Origin: Streptomyces smaragdinus | GTDB lineage: Bacteria; Actinomycetota; Actinomycetes; Streptomycetales; Streptomycetaceae | Length of the DNA stretch: 64,000 bases | Assembly (NCBI RefSeq): GCF_009604385.1 | Contig: NZ_WEGJ01000003.1 | Location: forward strand, 248,001 to 312,000 | Reading direction: 5' to 3' | Shown here: piece by piece, positions 51,801 to 59,683 of the stretch | Layout: each line of letters begins with the position of its first letter | How positions within the stretch are numbered: the stretch's first letter is position 1 | The notes under the pieces: model-generated | Told to the model about the DNA's origin: nothing | The model's database searches: none | The model's input: only the letters and a program-made list of their open reading frames with translations | Translations under genes and position numbers: made by a program

Positions 51801-52568
51801 GGCACCGAGATGGCGCATCTGTCCGCCGAGCACGAGGGCAAGCGCGTCACGTACGCCGACACCCAGGCGGCCCCCGTCCCGGTGATCACCTCGCCGGAGT
51901 GGTCGGGCAGCGAGTCGGGCGGCCGGCGCTACACGGCGTTCGTCCTCAACACCGAGCACCAGAAACCCTGGCACACCCTTACCGGCCGCCAGCACTTCTT
52001 CCTCGACCACGACTGGATGCACGAACTCGGCGAGGCCCTGCCCGTCTACCGGCCACCGCTGGACATGAACCGCCTGTTCGGCGAGCCGCGTCTGGGCCCC
52101 GACGGACAGGCGCAGGTGACGGTCCGGTACCTCACCCCGCACAACAAGTGGTCCATCCACTCCGAGTACCAGGACAACCTGTTCATGCTGTCCCTCTCCC
52201 GCGGCGGCCAGGTCATCTGGATGTCCCCGCAGGACGCCGACGCGATCGGTGTACGCGACAACGACTGGATCGAGGCGGTCAACCGCAACGGCGTCGTCTC
52301 CGCCCGCGCCGTCGTCTCGCACCGGATGCCCGTCGGCACGGTCTACATGCACCACGCCCAGGACCGCACGGTGGGCGTCCCCAAGTCGCAGACCACCGGC
52401 AAACGCGGCGGCATCCACAACTCCCTGACCAGGCTCATCCTCAAACCCAGCCATCTGATCGGCGGTTACGCCCAGCTCTCCTGGGCGTTCAACTATCTCG
52501 GCCCCACGGGCAACCAGCGCGACGAGGTCACCGTCATCCGGCGCCGCACCGAGGAGGTGACGTACTGA
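48891..52568 (+). CDS. narG: Respiratory nitrate reductase alpha subunit
   Basis: The 1225-residue molybdenum enzyme reduces nitrate to nitrite at the cytoplasmic face of the membrane. The N-terminal iron-sulfur cluster ligands are His57, Cys61, Cys65 and Cys100 (THGVNCTGSC and RGCPRG). The molybdopterin region follows, with WDAAYLMMWGSNVPVTRT and GTNHWFHSETIYRA. ATG 48891 has a strong CGGAGGAC site. It is the first gene of narG-H-J-I-K. Streptomycetes use this enzyme in aerobic and oxygen-limited survival. Confidence 0.98.
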   Translation: MAGIDGTASELLLRTGRFFTRGDISPDLRSVTKTGGRDGDVFYRDRWSHDKVVNSTHGVNCTGSCRWKVYVKDGIITWETQQTDYPSVGPDSPEYEPRGCPRGAAFSWYTYSPTRVRYPYVRGVLLDLYREAKQRLGDPVRAWADIQGDPERRRAYQRARGKGGLVRASWDEAVEMVAAAHVHTIRVWGPDRVAGFSPIPAMSMVSHAAGARFMSLIGAPMLSFYDWYADLPVASPQVFGDQTDVPESGDWWDAAYLMMWGSNVPVTRTPDAHWMAEARYRGQKVVVVSPDYADNTKFADEWMHPHPGTDGALALAMGHVILRECFVERQVPFFVDYVRKFTDLPFLVTLTERDGAYVPAKFLRASDLGDGGEGAEWKTVVLDGNTGRPVVPNGSLGFRWTDSGKGRWNLDLGDTVPRLSLYGADEASGVPVLLPRFDTEGGEHGQGRGDTVTRGVPAMRTADGRLVATVFDLMLAQYGVGREGLPGQWPAGYEDASTPGTPAWQEEHTSVPAAQAVRIAREFARTAEKSEGRCMILMGAGTNHWFHSETIYRAFLALLTLTGCQGRNGGGWAHYVGQEKCRPATGWATLAAANDWSRPPRQMIGTAYWFTNTDQWRYDTFHADVLSSPLGEGRFTGMTGADCLAQSARAGWMPSYPTFNRNPLDLGAVDDPVAFAVEELKAGRLGFACEDPDAEENWPRVLTLWRANLLGSSAKGAEYFQKHLLGTQSSVTARESSPETRPRDVKWRDEAPEGKLDLLLSMDFRMTSSTLLSDVVLPAATWYEKHDLSSTDMHPYVHSFTPAVNPPWQARTDFDAFNAIAACFSDLAGEHLGVRRDLVATALQHDTPGETAQPGGVALDWRAGECEPIPGRTMPQLTVVERDYTAIADKMTTLGPLAERLGLPAKGIALHPDEEIGKLAHLNGTKTGGPADGRPLLDTAVKACNTILALSGTTNGRLATQGFRTLEERVGTEMAHLSAEHEGKRVTYADTQAAPVPVITSPEWSGSESGGRRYTAFVLNTEHQKPWHTLTGRQHFFLDHDWMHELGEALPVYRPPLDMNRLFGEPRLGPDGQAQVTVRYLTPHNKWSIHSEYQDNLFMLSLSRGGQVIWMSPQDADAIGVRDNDWIEAVNRNGVVSARAVVSHRMPVGTVYMHHAQDRTVGVPKSQTTGKRGGIHNSLTRLILKPSHLIGGYAQLSWAFNYLGPTGNQRDEVTVIRRRTEEVTY

Positions 52569-52569
52569 C

Positions 52570-54186
52570 ATGAAGGTCATGGCCCAGATCGCGATGGTAA
52601 TGAACCTCGACAAGTGCATCGGCTGCCACACCTGCTCCGTCACGTGCAAGCAGACGTGGACCAACCGCGGCGGCGTCGAGTACGTGTGGTTCAACAACGT
52701 GGAGACCCGGCCCGGCCAGGGCTATCCGCGCCGCTACGAGGACCAGGAGAAGTGGCGCGGCGGCTGGGAGCTCAACAAGCGCCGGAACCTGAAGCTGAAG
52801 GGCGGCGGCAAGTTCAAGAAGCTCGCCACCATCTTCTCCAACCCGATCCTGCCGGAGATAAAGGACTACTACGAGCCCTGGACGTACGACTACACCAACC
52901 TCACGGACGCCCCGCTCGGCGACGACTTCCCGGTGGCCCGGCCCCGGTCCCTCGTCTCCGGCAAGCCCATGAAGATCGAGTGGAGCGCCAACTGGGACGA
53001 CAACCTCGGCGGCATCGGCGACCCCGGCGCCGAGGACCCGATGGTGGCGAAGGTACGGGAACAGGCCGCGGAGAAGGTGAGGTTCGCCTTCGAGCAGACC
53101 TTCATGTTCTATCTGCCGCGGATCTGCGAGCACTGCCTCAACCCGTCGTGCGTGGCGAGCTGCCCCTCGGGCGCCATGTACAAGCGGTCCGAGGACGGCA
53201 TCGTGCTCGTCGACCAGGACCGCTGCAAGGGCTGGCGGATGTGCGTGTCGGGCTGCCCGTACAAGAAGGTGTACTTCAACCACCGCACCGGCAAGGCCGA
53301 GAAGTGCACCCTGTGCTACCCGCGGCTGGAGGTCGGCCTGCCCACCGTCTGCTCCGAGACCTGCGTCGGCCGGCTGCGCTATCTGGGCGTCCTGCTGTAC
53401 GACCAGGACAAGGTGCTCGAGGCGGCGTCCGTCCCCGACGACCGTGATCTGTACGAGGCGCAGCTCGGGGTGTTCCTCGACCCGAACGACCCCGAGGTGC
53501 ACCGCGAGGCGGAGCGCGCCGGGATCCCGCACGACTGGATCGAGGCCGCGCGCCGCTCCCCCGTACACGCGCTGATCAGCACGTACAAGGTGGCGCTGCC
53601 GCTGCACCCGGAGTACCGCACCATGCCGATGGTCTGGTACATCCCGCCGCTGTCGCCGGTCGTCGACGCCCTGGCGGAGACGGGCTTCGACGGGGAGGAC
53701 GCGGACAATCTGTTCGGCGCCATCGACTCCCTGCGCATCCCCCTGGAGTATCTGGCGGCGCTCTTCACCGCCGGCGACACCAGCCCCGTACGCGCCTCCC
53801 TCGAACGCCTCGCGGCGATGCGCAGCCATATGCGCGCCGTCCAGCTCGGCGACACCCCGAGCGAGTCGGCGGCGGAGGCCGTCGGGATGAACGCCCGGGA
53901 GATCCAGGAGATGTACCGGCTGCTGGCCCTGGCCAAGTACGACGACCGGTACGTCATCCCCACCGCCGCCGTCGGTGACGCGAAGGCGCTGGAGGAGTCG
54001 GTGTGCTCCCTGGACTACGAGGGCGGCCCCGGCGCCGGCGGTTCCGGCCCGTTCGGCGGGGACTCGGGGCGCCCCGGGACCGCGTTCGTGTCCATCGAGT
54101 CCTTCCACGGGGCGCGCCGCCGGCAGACCGCCGACTCCCCCGACGAGCTGCGTACGCCCACCATCGACGATGCGGAGAAGCCGTGA
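52570..54186 (+). CDS. narH: Respiratory nitrate reductase beta subunit
   Basis: The 538-residue iron-sulfur protein passes electrons from NarI to NarG. Four cysteine clusters are visible: CIGCHTCSVTC at residues 16-26, CEHCLNPSCVASCP, RCKGWRMCVSGCP (the Trp in place of a Cys is typical of NarH's 3Fe-4S site), and KCTLCYPR then TCVGR. The start is 1 base after the narG stop, and its own stop overlaps narJ (GTGA). Confidence 0.98.
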   Translation: MKVMAQIAMVMNLDKCIGCHTCSVTCKQTWTNRGGVEYVWFNNVETRPGQGYPRRYEDQEKWRGGWELNKRRNLKLKGGGKFKKLATIFSNPILPEIKDYYEPWTYDYTNLTDAPLGDDFPVARPRSLVSGKPMKIEWSANWDDNLGGIGDPGAEDPMVAKVREQAAEKVRFAFEQTFMFYLPRICEHCLNPSCVASCPSGAMYKRSEDGIVLVDQDRCKGWRMCVSGCPYKKVYFNHRTGKAEKCTLCYPRLEVGLPTVCSETCVGRLRYLGVLLYDQDKVLEAASVPDDRDLYEAQLGVFLDPNDPEVHREAERAGIPHDWIEAARRSPVHALISTYKVALPLHPEYRTMPMVWYIPPLSPVVDALAETGFDGEDADNLFGAIDSLRIPLEYLAALFTAGDTSPVRASLERLAAMRSHMRAVQLGDTPSESAAEAVGMNAREIQEMYRLLALAKYDDRYVIPTAAVGDAKALEESVCSLDYEGGPGAGGSGPFGGDSGRPGTAFVSIESFHGARRRQTADSPDELRTPTIDDAEKP

Positions 54187-54791
54187 GCGCCGTCATCCAC
54201 CAGGCCGCCGCCCGCTGCCTGGTCCACCCCGACCCGCCGTTCACGGACGAGCTGCCGCTGCTGCGCCGGGCCCTGGCCGGGCGCGGCGCCCCGGCCGCCG
54301 GGCTGCTGGCGTTCCTCGACCACGCCGACGCCACGCCCCGCGGGGAGCTCGCCCGGCACTACGTCGAGGTGTTCGACTTCAAGAGCCGCCGCTGCCTCTA
54401 TCTGACCTGGTGGTCGGACGGCGACACCCGCCGCCGGGGCATGTCGCTCGTACGCCTGAAGGAGACGTACCGGGCGCACGGTCTGGAGTTCAGCGACGAG
54501 GAGCTGCCCGACTACCTCCCCGCCGTGCTGGAGTTCTCCGCCCGCGCCGGCACCGACGTCCTGCTGCGCGAGCACCGCCCGGCGCTGGAGCTGCTGCGGC
54601 TGTCCCTAACCGAGCACGGCACGCCCTACGCCCGGGTGCTCGACGCGGTCTGCGCGACGCTGCCCGGGCCGTCCCCCAGGGACAGGGCCGCCGCGATGGC
54701 GTTGGCTCGCACCGGGCCGCCCCGCGAGGACGTGGGGCTCGAACCGTACGGGCTGCTGCCCGTCCTGACCGACGCGCGAGGACAGTCATGA
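54183..54791 (+). CDS. narJ: Nitrate reductase assembly chaperone
   Basis: The 202-residue helical protein matches NarJ, the chaperone that inserts the molybdenum cofactor into NarG before membrane attachment. The family block YVEVFDFKSRRCLYLTWWSD, with GDTRRRGMSLVRLKETYR following, is characteristic, as is the acidic LPDYLPAVLEFSA. GTG 54183 overlaps the narH stop by 4 bases, and its stop overlaps narI's ATG (ATGA). Confidence 0.96.
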   Translation: MSAVIHQAAARCLVHPDPPFTDELPLLRRALAGRGAPAAGLLAFLDHADATPRGELARHYVEVFDFKSRRCLYLTWWSDGDTRRRGMSLVRLKETYRAHGLEFSDEELPDYLPAVLEFSARAGTDVLLREHRPALELLRLSLTEHGTPYARVLDAVCATLPGPSPRDRAAAMALARTGPPREDVGLEPYGLLPVLTDARGQS

Positions 54792-55504
54792 GCATCCTGT
54801 GGAACGCGCTGCCGTACGTCGTGATCGCGCTGTTCGTGCTCGGCACGGCGTGGCGCTACCGCTACGACAAGTTCGGCTGGACGACCCGCTCCTCGCAGCT
54901 GTACGAGTCGAAGCTGCTGCGCGTGGCCTCGCCGATGTTCCACTACGGCATCCTGTTCGTGCTGGCGGGACATCTGGTCGGGCTGTTCATCCCCGACTCG
55001 TGGACGTCGGGGATCGGCGTCGGCGAGAGCGCGTACCACCAGGTCTCCCTGTGGACCGGCACCGCCGCCGGGCTGCTCACCGTCGGCGGCATCGGGCTGC
55101 TGATCTACCGGCGGCGCACCAACCGGCCCGTGTTCCGGGCGACCACCGTCAACGACAAGCTGATGTACGTGGTGCTGCTCGCCGCGATCGTCATGGGCAT
55201 GGTCGCCAAGCTGAGCCATGCGGGCGGCCACGGCTACAACTACCGCGAGACGATCTCCCCCTGGACGCGCAGCATCTTCACCCTGCAGCCCAAGGGCGAG
55301 CTGATGGCGGACGTGCCGGTCCTCTACCAGATCCACATCGTGATCGGGCTGGCGCTCATCGCGCTGGTGCCCTTCACCCGGCTGGTGCACATGCTCAGCG
55401 CACCGGTGCAGTACCTGTTCCGTCCCTACATCGTCTACCGCGGCCGTGACGCGCGGCAGCTCGGCGCCCGCTCGCCGCGGCGGGGCTGGGAGGGTGTCCA
55501 GTGA
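54788..55504 (+). CDS. narI: Nitrate reductase gamma (cytochrome b) subunit
   Basis: The 238-residue protein has five transmembrane helices and the heme b ligands: His in MFHYGILFVLAGHLVGLF (two), and His in VLYQIHIVIGLAL and RLVHMLSAPV. It takes electrons from the quinol pool and passes them to NarH. ATG 54788 overlaps narJ and the stop overlaps narK, so all five genes are translationally coupled except narG-narH, which are one base apart. Confidence 0.97.
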   Translation: MSILWNALPYVVIALFVLGTAWRYRYDKFGWTTRSSQLYESKLLRVASPMFHYGILFVLAGHLVGLFIPDSWTSGIGVGESAYHQVSLWTGTAAGLLTVGGIGLLIYRRRTNRPVFRATTVNDKLMYVVLLAAIVMGMVAKLSHAGGHGYNYRETISPWTRSIFTLQPKGELMADVPVLYQIHIVIGLALIALVPFTRLVHMLSAPVQYLFRPYIVYRGRDARQLGARSPRRGWEGVQ

Positions 55505-56757
55505 GTACGAAAGCAGCCGCCGTCGCCGCCTCGGACGGGGAGAAGCCGTCCGCCACGGCGTACGTGGATCTGATCGTCGCGACCGTCGGCTTCGGTCTGA
55601 CCTTCTGGGCGTGGAACCTGATCGCCCCGCTGGCCGGCGATCTGGACAAGAAGCTCGACATGAGCCCGTTCGCGCAGTCGCTGATGGTGGCCGTGCCGGT
55701 GCTGGTCGGCTCGCTCGGCCGGATCCCGGTGGGCGCGATGACGGACAAGTTCGGCGCGCGGAAGATGTTCCCGCTGTTCGCGGCGCTCACCATCGTCCCG
55801 GTGCTGCTGCTGATCCCGGCGAAGGAGTCGTACGGGCTGCTGCTGGTCGTCGGGTTCCTGCTGGGCATCGGCGGTACGACGTTCGCCATCGGCATCCCGC
55901 TGGTCAACTCCTGGTTCCCGCCGTCCAGGCGGGGGTTCGCGCTGGGCGTGTTCGGCATGGGCATGGGCGGTGTGGCGCTGTCCGGGTACTTCACTCCGCG
56001 GATGTACGACAAGGGTCACAACCTGCCGTTCGTCGTGATGGCGATCGCGCTGGCGGTCTACGCGGTGGTGTCGTGGCTCCTGCTGCGCGACCGCCCCGAC
56101 CGGGTGGTTCCGACGACACCGCTGGCGCACCGGCTGGGTGAGGCGGCGAAGCTGCGGGTGACGTGGGAGCTGTCGGCGCTGTACGCCATCGGCTTCGGCG
56201 GCATCGTGGCGTTCGGCGTCTATCTGCCGACGTACCTGAAGACCTGGTACGAGCTCGGCCCCACCGACGCCGGCACCAAGGCCGCGGGCTTCGCCCTGGT
56301 CACGGTGATCTTCCGGCCGCTCGGCGGCTGGCTGTCGGACCGGGTTCACCCGGCGGTGGTGGCCGCCTGGTCGCTGGCCGTCGTCGCCCTGTTCGCCGTG
56401 CTGCAGGCCTTCGACCCGGACCTCGACCCGCTGGGCACGATCTGCTTCCTGGCCATGGCGGCGGGACTCGGCGCGGCGAGCGGCGCGGTGTTCGCGCTGG
56501 TGGCACGGGTCACCCCGCAGCAGCAGGTGGGCTCCGTCACCGGCATCGTGGGCGCGATGGGCGGCCTCGGCGGCTTCGTGCCGCCGCTGGTGATGGGGGC
56601 GATCTACAGCGCGAAGGACTCGTACTCCATCGGCTTCATGCTGCTGTCGGACCTGGCGCTGGCGGGGTGCGTGTACGCGATCGGACGGATGCGGACGGCG
56701 GGGGCGACTCCGGCGGAGCGGACGCATCCGGCGCGGGCGAGCTCGTCGGAGGGGTAG
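55501..56757 (+). CDS. narK: Nitrate/nitrite MFS transporter
   Basis: The 418-residue protein has twelve transmembrane helices and the NarK signature regions: the glycine-rich FGMGMGGVALSGYFTP-type motif in helix 5 and GIVGAMGGLGGFVPPLVMG in helix 11. It probably imports nitrate and exports nitrite (symport or antiport). GTG 55501 overlaps the narI stop by 4 bases. It is the last gene of the nar operon; no obvious U-tailed terminator follows. Confidence 0.96.
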   Translation: MSTKAAAVAASDGEKPSATAYVDLIVATVGFGLTFWAWNLIAPLAGDLDKKLDMSPFAQSLMVAVPVLVGSLGRIPVGAMTDKFGARKMFPLFAALTIVPVLLLIPAKESYGLLLVVGFLLGIGGTTFAIGIPLVNSWFPPSRRGFALGVFGMGMGGVALSGYFTPRMYDKGHNLPFVVMAIALAVYAVVSWLLLRDRPDRVVPTTPLAHRLGEAAKLRVTWELSALYAIGFGGIVAFGVYLPTYLKTWYELGPTDAGTKAAGFALVTVIFRPLGGWLSDRVHPAVVAAWSLAVVALFAVLQAFDPDLDPLGTICFLAMAAGLGAASGAVFALVARVTPQQQVGSVTGIVGAMGGLGGFVPPLVMGAIYSAKDSYSIGFMLLSDLALAGCVYAIGRMRTAGATPAERTHPARASSSEG

Positions 56758-56841
56758 GCGGGCGCCCGGGGACGGTCCCGGTTGGTCCCCCACGCGATTC
56801 GCCGCGGGAACCAGCCGGATCGTCCGCGGCCGGCATTGGCA

Positions 56842-57417
56842 TCACCTGGTCTCCAGCCGCTGGAGCAGCCCCCAGGCGAACTCCGCGGTGACGCCGTGGG
56901 GTTCCCCGTCCCGGTCGGGGGCCTCGAAGGCGAGGCGGAAGCGGTTGTCGGTGTCGCCCTCCCTCGGGGTGGCCGGCGGGAAGGCGTGGGCGACCTCGTC
57001 GACGGTGGCCGACCAGGGCGTCAGGTCCTCGAGCGTGCGCGGCCCGGGCCCCTTCGCGTCCGCCGCCCGCACCAGCCAGGCGTTGACGGCCGTCCCGCCC
57101 GGGAGCACCACCGCCTCGAACCGCAGATCCGGCCACAGGGGCACGGGCCAGCGGTACGCCTCGGCCCGTACGTCCCCGAACGGCCGGTCCTCGCGGGCCT
57201 CGGGCGCCCCCAGCAGCGCGCCGTAGTCCTTCACCCCGGCCGGCAGCTGCCGCCGCCCCGCCCGCAGCCGCCCCTGCCACGCGCGATTGGCCTCGCGCAT
57301 CACGTCCTTGCCCACGCCGAGCTCGCGCAGGGCGTCCTCCACCAGCGCCGGATTGTGGTCGGCCATGCGGCGCAGGAGTACGAGCTGGAAGCGGAGGGGG
57401 CCGGGGATGTCGTCCAT
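56842..57417 (-). CDS. Hypothetical actinobacterial protein
   Basis: The 191-residue protein has no recognised family. It begins MDDIPGPLRFQLVLLRRMAD, has a basic middle (WQGRLRAGRRQLPAGVKDYG), and a C-terminal region rich in Trp and Asp (VPLWPDLRFEAVVLPGGTAV; LTPWSATVDEVAHAFPPATP). There is no signal peptide or membrane segment. The third-position GC is normal for the window and codons are intact, so it is a real gene. It converges on narK and is divergent from nothing regulated nearby. Confidence 0.7.
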   Translation of the reverse strand: MDDIPGPLRFQLVLLRRMADHNPALVEDALRELGVGKDVMREANRAWQGRLRAGRRQLPAGVKDYGALLGAPEAREDRPFGDVRAEAYRWPVPLWPDLRFEAVVLPGGTAVNAWLVRAADAKGPGPRTLEDLTPWSATVDEVAHAFPPATPREGDTDNRFRLAFEAPDRDGEPHGVTAEFAWGLLQRLETR

Positions 57418-57532
57418 ACGTCACATTCTGGCGTCCGCCACCGAGCTGTGCCTCCGCTGGGAGACGCGGCAGGCGGAGGCGGCGCTGGGCCTGCTGGGAC
57501 GGTGAGGTCCGGGGCAGGCCCAGGGCCGGCGG

Positions 57533-58501
57533 TCAGTAGCGCTCGCCGGTCACCTCCGCTGCGACGGCGTCGAGGCGGGCCAGGTCCTCCGGGGTGAGCT
57601 CGACGTCCACCGCGGCGGCGTTCTGCTCCAGGTACGTGATGCGTCGGGTGCCGGGGATCGGGACGACGTCGTCGCCCTGGGCGTGCACCCAGGCCAGGGC
57701 TATCTGGCCGGGGAGGACGCCCTTGTCCTCGGCGATCTCGCGGACGATCGCCACGAGGCGGGCGTTGGCGTCGAGGGCGTCGGGCTGGAATCGCGGCATG
57801 TTACGGCGTACGTCGGTCGGGGCCATCGTGTCCTGCGTGGTGACGGCACCGGTGAGGAAGCCGCGGCCCAGCGGGGAGAACGGCACGACGCCGACGCCCA
57901 GCCGCCGTGCGGCGGGCAGCACCTCGGCCTCGAGCCCCCGGGTCCACAGCGACCACTCGCTCTGCAGGGCGCTGATCGGATGCACGGCGTTGGCCCGCTC
58001 GAGCTCGTCGGCGGTGACCTCGGAGACCCCGAGGTAGCGCACCTTGCCGGCGGTCACCAGGTCCGCCATCGCGCCGATGGAGTCCTCGATGGGGGTGTCG
58101 GGGTCGACGCGGTGCAGGTAGTAGAGGTCGATGCGATCGGTGCCCAGCCGCTGCAGGGAAGCGTCGGCGGCTTCCCGGATGTGCCCCGGCGACGCGCCGA
58201 GGCTCATCCCCACGCCCGGCTCGATGCCGACGATGCCGACCTTGGTGGCCAGGGTGACCTCGTCGCGCCGCTCCCGGAGGGCGTAGCCGACGAGCTTCTC
58301 GTTGGCCCCGGGCCCGTACAGCCCGGTCGCGCCGTAGATGTTCGCCGTGTCCAGGAAGGTCACGCCGATGTCGAGGGCGCGGTGGATGGTGGCGATGGAG
58401 TCCAGGTCGTTGGCCGGTCCGTAGGACTGGCTCATGCCCATCAGTCCCAGGCCCTGCGCGGAGACGGTCAGTCCTTGCGTGCCCAGAGGGCGCTGCTGCA
58501 T
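57533..58501 (-). CDS. Aldo/keto reductase
   Basis: The 322-residue TIM-barrel reductase has Asp and Tyr in TFLDTANIYGATG, Lys in VTLATKVGIVG, and His in LYYLHRVDPDTPIED. The cofactor end is DVVPIPGTRRITYLEQNAAA. It is a second aldo/keto reductase in the window, about 45% similar by eye to the MerR-linked one, and has no regulator beside it. ATG 58501 is used. It is divergent from the DUF4287 gene. Confidence 0.95.
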   Translation of the reverse strand: MQQRPLGTQGLTVSAQGLGLMGMSQSYGPANDLDSIATIHRALDIGVTFLDTANIYGATGLYGPGANEKLVGYALRERRDEVTLATKVGIVGIEPGVGMSLGASPGHIREAADASLQRLGTDRIDLYYLHRVDPDTPIEDSIGAMADLVTAGKVRYLGVSEVTADELERANAVHPISALQSEWSLWTRGLEAEVLPAARRLGVGVVPFSPLGRGFLTGAVTTQDTMAPTDVRRNMPRFQPDALDANARLVAIVREIAEDKGVLPGQIALAWVHAQGDDVVPIPGTRRITYLEQNAAAVDVELTPEDLARLDAVAAEVTGERY

Positions 58502-58606
58502 ACGAATCCTTTGTCAGTGGCGACTCTTATGATCAGGGCGAACACACCGGCTCCGGCGGTTGTTCCGCAACGCGCGGAATCCGTACGGGATTTCCAGGAG
58601 GACAGA

Positions 58607-58822
58607 ATGACCGATCAGCCGAAGGGCCCGGCGAGCTACTTCCCGTCGATCGAGAAGAAGTACGGGCGGCCCGTCCAGGAGTGGCTCGACCTGATCGCCG
58701 CCTCGGACCTGACGAAGCACATGGAGCTGGTCAGCTGGCTGAAGACGGACCACGCCCTGGGCCACGGCCACGCGAACGCCCTGGTGGCGCATGTCCTCGC
58801 GGGGCGGAAGTCCGCGTGCTGA
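58607..58822 (+). CDS. DUF4287 domain protein
   Basis: The 71-residue protein matches the short DUF4287 family: YFPSIEKKYGRPVQEWLDLI, then HMELVSWLKTDHALGHGHAN and ALVAHVLAGR. It is small and soluble, with no known activity; relatives are found beside DUF5655 proteins. ATG 58607 follows GGAGGAC. The copy B dispersed repeat begins 5 bases after its stop. Confidence 0.9.
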   Translation: MTDQPKGPASYFPSIEKKYGRPVQEWLDLIAASDLTKHMELVSWLKTDHALGHGHANALVAHVLAGRKSAC

Positions 58823-58826
58823 ATTC

Positions 58827-58917
58827 TCCCGGGGGATGACCCCCGGACCCCCAGCCGGACAAGCAGGTCGGTCGGGCGCCGGGCGTAATATCGCGAGGCC
58901 GATCCGAGTAAAACCGA
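58827..58917. repeat. Dispersed repeat, copy B
   Basis: Matches copy A (13676-13765): the first 46 bases differ at one position (ACAAGC for AAAAGC). The rest is partly conserved, with GCGAGGC, GATCCGAG and TAAAA in the same order. It starts 5 bases after the DUF4287 stop and lies upstream of the GNAT gene. Confidence 0.7.
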
Positions 58918-58955
58918 GTGCAGCCCTCAGGGCCCACGTGATATCTCTCCCTGCC

Positions 58956-59438
58956 ATGGGGGATCTTGCGACAAAACGACTGGTACTTCATCCGCTGACG
59001 CGCGCGGAGGCGGAGGAAATCCTGACGGGCAGCCCCGGGGCCCACTGGGCGCCCGACTACCCCACGCCCGGCGACACGATCGCCGCGAACCGCTATCTGT
59101 CGGCGACCGCCGACCCCTTCCCGTTCGGCAACTTCGAGATCCGCCTCCGCGCCGACGGCCGGGCGATAGGCGGCCTGGGCTTCCACGGCCCGATGGACAC
59201 CACGGGCACGGTGACGATCGGCTACGGCCTGATCCCGTCGGCCAGGGGCAAGGGCTACGCCTCGGAGGCCCTGCGGGCGCTGCTGGAGTTCGCACGGTCG
59301 CAGGGGGCGGTCCGGGTGAAGGGGGATGCGGATCACGCCAACGTGGCTTCGCACCGGGTGATGCTGGCGGCGGGGATGCGGGCGGTGGGGGAGGACGAGA
59401 GGGTGCGGTACTTCGAGGTCAGCTGGGCTGACGAATAG
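58956..59438 (+). CDS. GNAT family acetyltransferase
   Basis: The 160-residue protein has the RimJ/RimL-type GNAT fold. The acetyl-CoA loop is IPSARGKGYASEALRALLEF near residues 88-107 (R/QxxGxG/A), and the ending block is VASHRVMLAAGMRAVGEDER. The beginning, TKRLVLHPLTRAEAEEIL, matches this group. It could acetylate an N-terminal amine or a small amine; the target is unknown. ATG 58956 is chosen, lacking a clear ribosome site because the dispersed repeat lies just upstream. Confidence 0.92.
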   Translation: MGDLATKRLVLHPLTRAEAEEILTGSPGAHWAPDYPTPGDTIAANRYLSATADPFPFGNFEIRLRADGRAIGGLGFHGPMDTTGTVTIGYGLIPSARGKGYASEALRALLEFARSQGAVRVKGDADHANVASHRVMLAAGMRAVGEDERVRYFEVSWADE

Positions 59439-59469
59439 GGCACAAAGAAGCCTTGTTCCAGCTCCCCGA

Positions 59470-59532
59470 CCGCCGGCCTACAGCGCGCACCCGACCCAAA
59501 TCCAGCCTGCCCGGCCGCCGGCCGACAGCGCG
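59470..59532. repeat. Imperfect 18-bp direct repeats in gene-free region
   Basis: CCGCCGGCC(T/G)ACAGCGCG occurs at 59470-59487 and 59515-59532, 45 bp apart, in the 245-bp gap between the GNAT gene and the secreted beta-propeller gene. The rest of the gap shows no gene. The repeat may belong to a dispersed Streptomyces family. Confidence 0.45.
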
Positions 59533-59683
59533 AACATGGCCCACTTCCCCCCAACAAGGTTGCCGATAACCCCCGTTGACCGGCATTAACGGAGTTCCGG
59601 ATTCATGATCCACCCCGCACAATGATCGACGACGGCTCCCCCTCGCCGTCACCGATCACCCACGGACACAGAAGGAGCTCCAC

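Noticed and set aside
48744..52697. Very long open frame on the strand opposite narG
   Set aside because: It mirrors the GC-rich third positions of narG. The protein is low-complexity Arg/Gly/Val/His-rich with no motifs, while narG has every family signature.
57418..57532. Possible small gene between the hypothetical protein and aldo/keto reductase genes
   Set aside because: The plus-strand frame ends within the gap and lacks a start with a ribosome site; composition is ordinary intergenic.
59333..59652. Open frame opposite the 59.4-59.65 kb gap with a repeated GRVRAVGRR-type segment
   Set aside because: The protein repeat is explained by the noncoding 18-bp direct repeats; no ribosome site or family match is seen.
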